From SIG636 sp045604285 (GTDB lineage Bacteria > Bacillota > Clostridia > Oscillospirales > CAG-382), in the NCBI GenBank assembly GCA_045604285.1, contig JAZUNS010000163.1, positions 1 through 9,933 of the forward strand: 9,933 nt of DNA, written 5' to 3'. The position numbers were made by a program, and so were the translations under genes. Below the pieces are notes generated by a model. The model did not search any database and had not been told where the DNA came from. It saw only the letters and a list, made by a program, of their open reading frames with translations. Of this stretch, positions 7,517-9,933 are shown in pieces. Position 1 is the stretch's first letter. Each line of letters opens with the position of its first letter.

Positions 7517-7545
7517 TTGACATTCGTAGACTATTGTGATAGTAT
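7517..7545 (+). promoter_or_regulatory. Sigma-A-type promoter for the repressor operon
   Basis: A consensus -35 box TTGACA (7517-7522) is followed after 17 nt by TAGTAT (7540-7545), a 4-of-6 match to TATAAT. TG at 7537-7538 makes an extended -10. Transcription would begin near 7552, about 27 nt before the ATG at 7579. Two dyad operators overlap the spacer, the -10 box and the start region. Confidence 0.78.
7530..7543. promoter_or_regulatory. Putative BlaI/MecI-family operator 1
   Basis: ACTAT-TGTG-ATAGT is a dyad lying over the spacer and -10 box; flanking TA/TA at 7527-7528 and 7545-7546 extends the symmetry. BlaI/MecI-type dimers bind short dyads of this size over their own promoters. Binding is inferred from position and symmetry. 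Confidence 0.68.
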
Positions 7546-7546
7546 A

Positions 7547-7562
7547 GACTATAGTAATAGTC
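7547..7562. promoter_or_regulatory. Putative BlaI/MecI-family operator 2
   Basis: GACTAT-AGTA-ATAGTC is a 16-bp dyad sharing the GACTAT half-site with operator 1. The two centres are 18 bp apart, less than two helical turns. It covers the predicted start of transcription and ends 5 nt before the ribosome binding site. Together the two sites suggest cooperative autorepression. Confidence 0.7.
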
Positions 7563-7578
7563 CAAAAGAGGTTTTAAC

Positions 7579-7935
7579 ATGAAAGAAAAGCTTTTTGACA
7601 GCGAAGCCAAGGTAATGGAAATAATCTGGGCAAATAGCCCTGTTTCGGCAAAAGCGGTAAGCCTGCTTGCCGCAGATGCCATCGGTTGGAATAAAAATAC
7701 CACCTACACCGTGATAAAAAAGCTTGAAGCCAAGGGCTTTATCAAGCGTGAGGACCCGGGCTTTATATGCACCCCCCTTGTATCTAAAGAGGAGGTACAG
7801 CGGGCAGAGGCGGCAACCCTTATTAAAAAGGTGTTTGGCGGCTCTCGCAGGGCGTTGTTTTCTGCCTTGCTTGAGGAAGAGCCTTTATCGCCGGAAGAAA
7901 CAGCCGAGCTTAAAAGGCTTATAGACAAGAGGTGA
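7579..7935 (+). CDS. BlaI/MecI-family transcriptional repressor
   Basis: This 118-residue protein has the size and layout of BlaI/MecI repressors. A winged helix-turn-helix occupies about 1-70, with FDSEAKVMEIIWANSPVSAK and a recognition helix within WNKNTTYTVIKKLEAKG (37-53). A dimerisation tail contains the family-typical FGGS (86-89) and the acidic LSPEETAELKRLID end. Such proteins dimerise and repress their own operon until a partner M56 protease triggers their cleavage; that partner is the next gene. The site aligned by eye with the Asn-Phe cleavage point of staphylococcal BlaI/MecI reads Ala96-Leu97 here. AGAGG (7567-7571) lies 7 nt before the ATG. The actual ligand or stress and the regulon are unknown, so I do not assign beta-lactam resistance. 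Confidence 0.92.
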   Translation: MKEKLFDSEAKVMEIIWANSPVSAKAVSLLAADAIGWNKNTTYTVIKKLEAKGFIKREDPGFICTPLVSKEEVQRAEAATLIKKVFGGSRRALFSALLEEEPLSPEETAELKRLIDKR

Positions 7936-7940
7936 CGCCT

Positions 7941-8855
7941 ATGCTGCAGGAGGTGTTTTACTGGCTGTTTAACATGAGCATAACGGCAGCAATTACGGGC
8001 GTGCTTGTTTTGCTTTTAAGGGCTGTAAAAAGAATCCCCCGCAGGCTTTCCGTTTTCCTTTGGGCAATACCCTTTTTGCGTATGGCGGTGCCGCTGGGGC
8101 TTAACAGCCCATACAGTCTTATGACGCTGTTATCAAGGCTTACCACCAAAACCGTGGTGGTATACAAGCCTGCCGAGGACCTGGCTTTTTCCATGATGAA
8201 CAGCGTTATGGCGGCTGATACGTATTTTCCCATAACCTACAAGGTTAACCTGCTTGATACCGTGTTTGGAGTGGCGGCGGTTATATGGGTAACGGTGTTT
8301 GCCATAATAGCGGCTTTTATGGCGACAAGCTATTTTACCACACTTTTTGGGGTTAGGGACGCCGTATGCCTTAAGGGGCGGGTTTATATTTCGGAAAAAG
8401 TAACGGTGCCTGCCGTATACGGAATAATAAAGCCAAGGATAATTTTGCCTTTAGCCTATAGGGACAAGAACGCAGAGCTTATACTTAAGCACGAAGCCAT
8501 GCATATACGCCGCGGAGATAATTTGTGGCGCACCCTTGCTTTTTTGGTAACGGCGGCACATTGGTTTAACCCCCTTTGCTGGCTGTTTTTAAAGCTTTTG
8601 CTGGAGGATATGGAGCTTGCCTGCGACGAGAAGGTTATTGCTGAAATAGGCGAAGAACGGGCAAAGGAATATGCCTTGACCCTTTTGGAGTGCGGCAAAA
8701 GCACAACTGTGTTTGCCGCTGCCTTTGGCGGTGCCAAAATACGCACCCGTATAGAGAGCGTACTGTCTTTTAAAAGGGTAAGCGGATTTTCCCTTGGGGC
8801 GTTTGCGGTGTTGATAGGTGCCGTATGCTACGTTTTGCTGACAAACGCAGGGTGA
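7941..8855 (+). CDS. M56 (BlaR1-like) membrane metallopeptidase without sensor domain
   Basis: I take ATG 7941 (304 residues) as the start because AAGAGG 7927-7932 sits 8 nt ahead. A GTG at 7932 would add 3 residues but overlaps that site. Membrane segments are likely at about 5-28, 36-52, 106-132, 196-218 and 282-301. The VPAVYGIIKPRIILP block (156-170) and the zinc motif HEAMH (184-188) with downstream ELACDE (225-230) are typical of M56/BlaR1 proteases, which act at the cytoplasmic face to inactivate a BlaI-type repressor. The chain ends 3 residues after the last membrane segment. BlaR1 itself continues into an extracellular penicillin-binding sensor domain that is absent here. No frameshift is visible, so it seems naturally short. 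Signal perception would have to come from its loops or from the next gene's product. Confidence 0.9.
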   Translation: MLQEVFYWLFNMSITAAITGVLVLLLRAVKRIPRRLSVFLWAIPFLRMAVPLGLNSPYSLMTLLSRLTTKTVVVYKPAEDLAFSMMNSVMAADTYFPITYKVNLLDTVFGVAAVIWVTVFAIIAAFMATSYFTTLFGVRDAVCLKGRVYISEKVTVPAVYGIIKPRIILPLAYRDKNAELILKHEAMHIRRGDNLWRTLAFLVTAAHWFNPLCWLFLKLLLEDMELACDEKVIAEIGEERAKEYALTLLECGKSTTVFAAAFGGAKIRTRIESVLSFKRVSGFSLGAFAVLIGAVCYVLLTNAG

Positions 8856-8868
8856 AAGGAGCATAATT

Positions 8869-9822
8869 ATGAAAACCAAAAGCTTTTACAAATACTATCT
8901 GCTTGCTGTCCTTGGGGTGTTGGCGGCGTCCTATTATCCCCTATCCATGGGTATAAGGGTAGTGGGCGACATGATAAAGGACGGAACGGTATTAAAGGAA
9001 AACTACCCCAAATATATTATTCCCTACACCCCTATTTCGGTAGCAATAATATTGGGGGTGCTGTTAATGCCCCTGTGCATAAGGCTGTTTAAGGGCTATG
9101 CCCTTGCAGGCGGTACCGCAACAGCAACGGCAGCGTTTTTTGCCGCCGAGCTGTTGTTTGAAAAGAAGGTTGTAGTGTCTTACGTTGAAAGCACCGCTAA
9201 GCTTGAGGATTGGCAAATGTATATGTGCTACATCCCCCCCGAGGCCATTGTGGAATATAAAACGCAAACAGCCGTGGATATGCTGATCGGCGACTATAAC
9301 CCTGCCTTTAAGCTGCATTTTTATATTATATCGGTGGTTTTGATGCTTGGTTTTTTAAACAGCCTGTACGGCTTTGGGCAGATGGTACGCAGCGGCAACA
9401 AGGAACGCCTTAAGCCCCTGATTTTACAATCGGTTTGCTCCGTTTTGTTTTTGGGGCTGTGCATTCTTGCCTGCTTTACCGCCTTTTGGAGGGACGGCAG
9501 CCTTCAGGTATCGCCTTTGTCCGGAACGCTAATGGCGGTGTTTTTTGTGATTTTGGGGGTGTGCTGCGGGGTGTTTGCAGGCTCGTTGCTTTTGGGCAAG
9601 AGAAGGCTGTTTTCGGTCTTTATACCGTCGGCTGTTGCCGCCTTGATGACCCTGCTTATGTATATCGGTGAAATGATACTGCTTAACGGGCATCTTTACG
9701 TTTTTGGCACGGAAATTATATTTAAAAGCATACCCGGCATAGTTTTTTCCCCCATGGACCTGCTGATAATTGCGGCGTCGGGCGGTATAACTGCGCTGGT
9801 GTTTAAACGTATAAATCAATAA
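8869..9822 (+). CDS. Unrecognised polytopic membrane protein of the BlaI/M56 operon
   Basis: I do not recognise the family. The 317-residue chain has about eight hydrophobic segments (roughly 8-33, 52-72, 78-97, 150-170, 183-206, 217-241, 247-273, 293-312). Positive charges at the N-terminus, 72-75, 173-182, 244-246 and the C-terminus give a consistent positive-inside topology with both ends in the cytoplasm. The largest outside loop, about 98-149, carries acidic and aromatic residues and one Cys. No ATP-binding, catalytic or transporter signature is evident. AAGGAG (8856-8861) lies 7 nt before the ATG, 13 nt after the protease gene, so it is probably the last gene of the same operon. It could be a sensor, an immunity or efflux protein, or a target of the regulatory pair. 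Confidence 0.85.
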   Translation: MKTKSFYKYYLLAVLGVLAASYYPLSMGIRVVGDMIKDGTVLKENYPKYIIPYTPISVAIILGVLLMPLCIRLFKGYALAGGTATATAAFFAAELLFEKKVVVSYVESTAKLEDWQMYMCYIPPEAIVEYKTQTAVDMLIGDYNPAFKLHFYIISVVLMLGFLNSLYGFGQMVRSGNKERLKPLILQSVCSVLFLGLCILACFTAFWRDGSLQVSPLSGTLMAVFFVILGVCCGVFAGSLLLGKRRLFSVFIPSAVAALMTLLMYIGEMILLNGHLYVFGTEIIFKSIPGIVFSPMDLLIIAASGGITALVFKRINQ

Positions 9823-9844
9823 AATGTGCCATTGCGCACCTTTC

Positions 9845-9933
9845 AGACCGCTGACAAAGGCACAGAACACGAAAAATATAAAAAATCAATTACAAAAAAG
9901 TTGAAAAGTCGGGAAAGCTTCCCGACTTTTCTG
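9845..9933 (+). repeat. 89-nt dispersed repeat, copy 2 (may continue past window)
   Basis: This copy matches 7254-7342 without gaps and starts 22 nt after the stop of the membrane protein gene. Its hairpin pairs 9903-9915 with 9919-9931 (13 bp, AGC loop). Relative to copy 1, one stem pair changed from T-A (7314/7338) to A-T (9905/9929) on both arms, so pairing is kept. It sits at the 3' end of the second operon in the same orientation as copy 1, and could serve as its terminator or processing site. The window stops here, so the right boundary is unknown. Confidence 0.85.

Noticed and set aside
7219..7578. Insertion sequence or small protein gene in the intergenic region
   Set aside because: No transposase or credible coding frame with a ribosome binding site; the content is palindromic structure and a promoter.
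7932..7934. GTG start for the M56 protease, giving an overlap with the repressor gene
   Set aside because: The GTG lies inside the Shine-Dalgarno sequence AAGAGG; ATG 7941 has ideal 8-nt spacing.
7579..8855. Calling the BlaI/M56 pair a beta-lactam resistance locus
   Set aside because: There is no beta-lactamase or penicillin-binding protein gene in the window, and the protease lacks the penicillin-sensing domain.
9825..9843. Separate terminator formed by GTGC/GCAC after the last gene
   Set aside because: Only a 4-bp stem followed by CCTTTC; too weak. The 13-bp hairpin in repeat copy 2 is a better candidate.

Overview
This window looks like a chromosomal segment from a low-to-mid GC Gram-positive, most likely an uncultured member of Clostridia (Bacillota). 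That placement is an inference. It rests on strong AAGGAG/GGAGG-type ribosome binding sites, a YhaO/YhaN-like (SbcCD-like) gene pair beside recG, a DusB-type Dus enzyme, and a BlaI/M56 regulatory pair. All recognisable genes lie on the + strand, and there is no tRNA, rRNA, CRISPR array or transposase gene.

Region 1 (1-7218) is one tightly packed run that reads as an operon. It starts with the 3' end of an unidentified gene. Then come pgeF (peptidoglycan editing factor, TTG start), an SbcD/YhaO-like metallophosphoesterase, an SbcC/YhaN-like coiled-coil ATPase with a central transmembrane hairpin, recG and dusB. Gaps are only 3 to 19 nt and each gene has a Shine-Dalgarno sequence. The nuclease, ATPase and RecG form a DNA-end and replication-fork repair core; pgeF and dusB are housekeeping neighbours. 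The operon promoter lies upstream of the window.

Region 2 (7219-7578) is a 360-nt intergenic stretch with no gene but dense secondary structure. It holds a terminator-like hairpin after dusB, an 89-nt dispersed repeat with a 13-bp hairpin, a long imperfect hairpin, and two adjacent perfect hairpins whose inner 19 nt are reverse complements. The last hairpin is nearly the same as the one after dusB, so similar palindromes bracket the block. A sigma-A-type promoter with two tandem dyads follows.

Region 3 (7579-9822) is a three-gene operon: a BlaI/MecI-family repressor, an M56 (BlaR1-like) membrane metallopeptidase with no extracellular sensor domain, and an unrecognised protein with about eight membrane segments. 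The two dyads over the promoter fit autoregulation by the repressor, which the membrane protease would relieve. The inducing signal is unknown.

Region 4 (9823-9933) is the downstream flank. It carries a second copy of the 89-nt repeat (79 of 89 positions identical to the first, counted by eye), including a stem change compensated on both arms. The copy ends exactly at the window edge and may continue beyond it.
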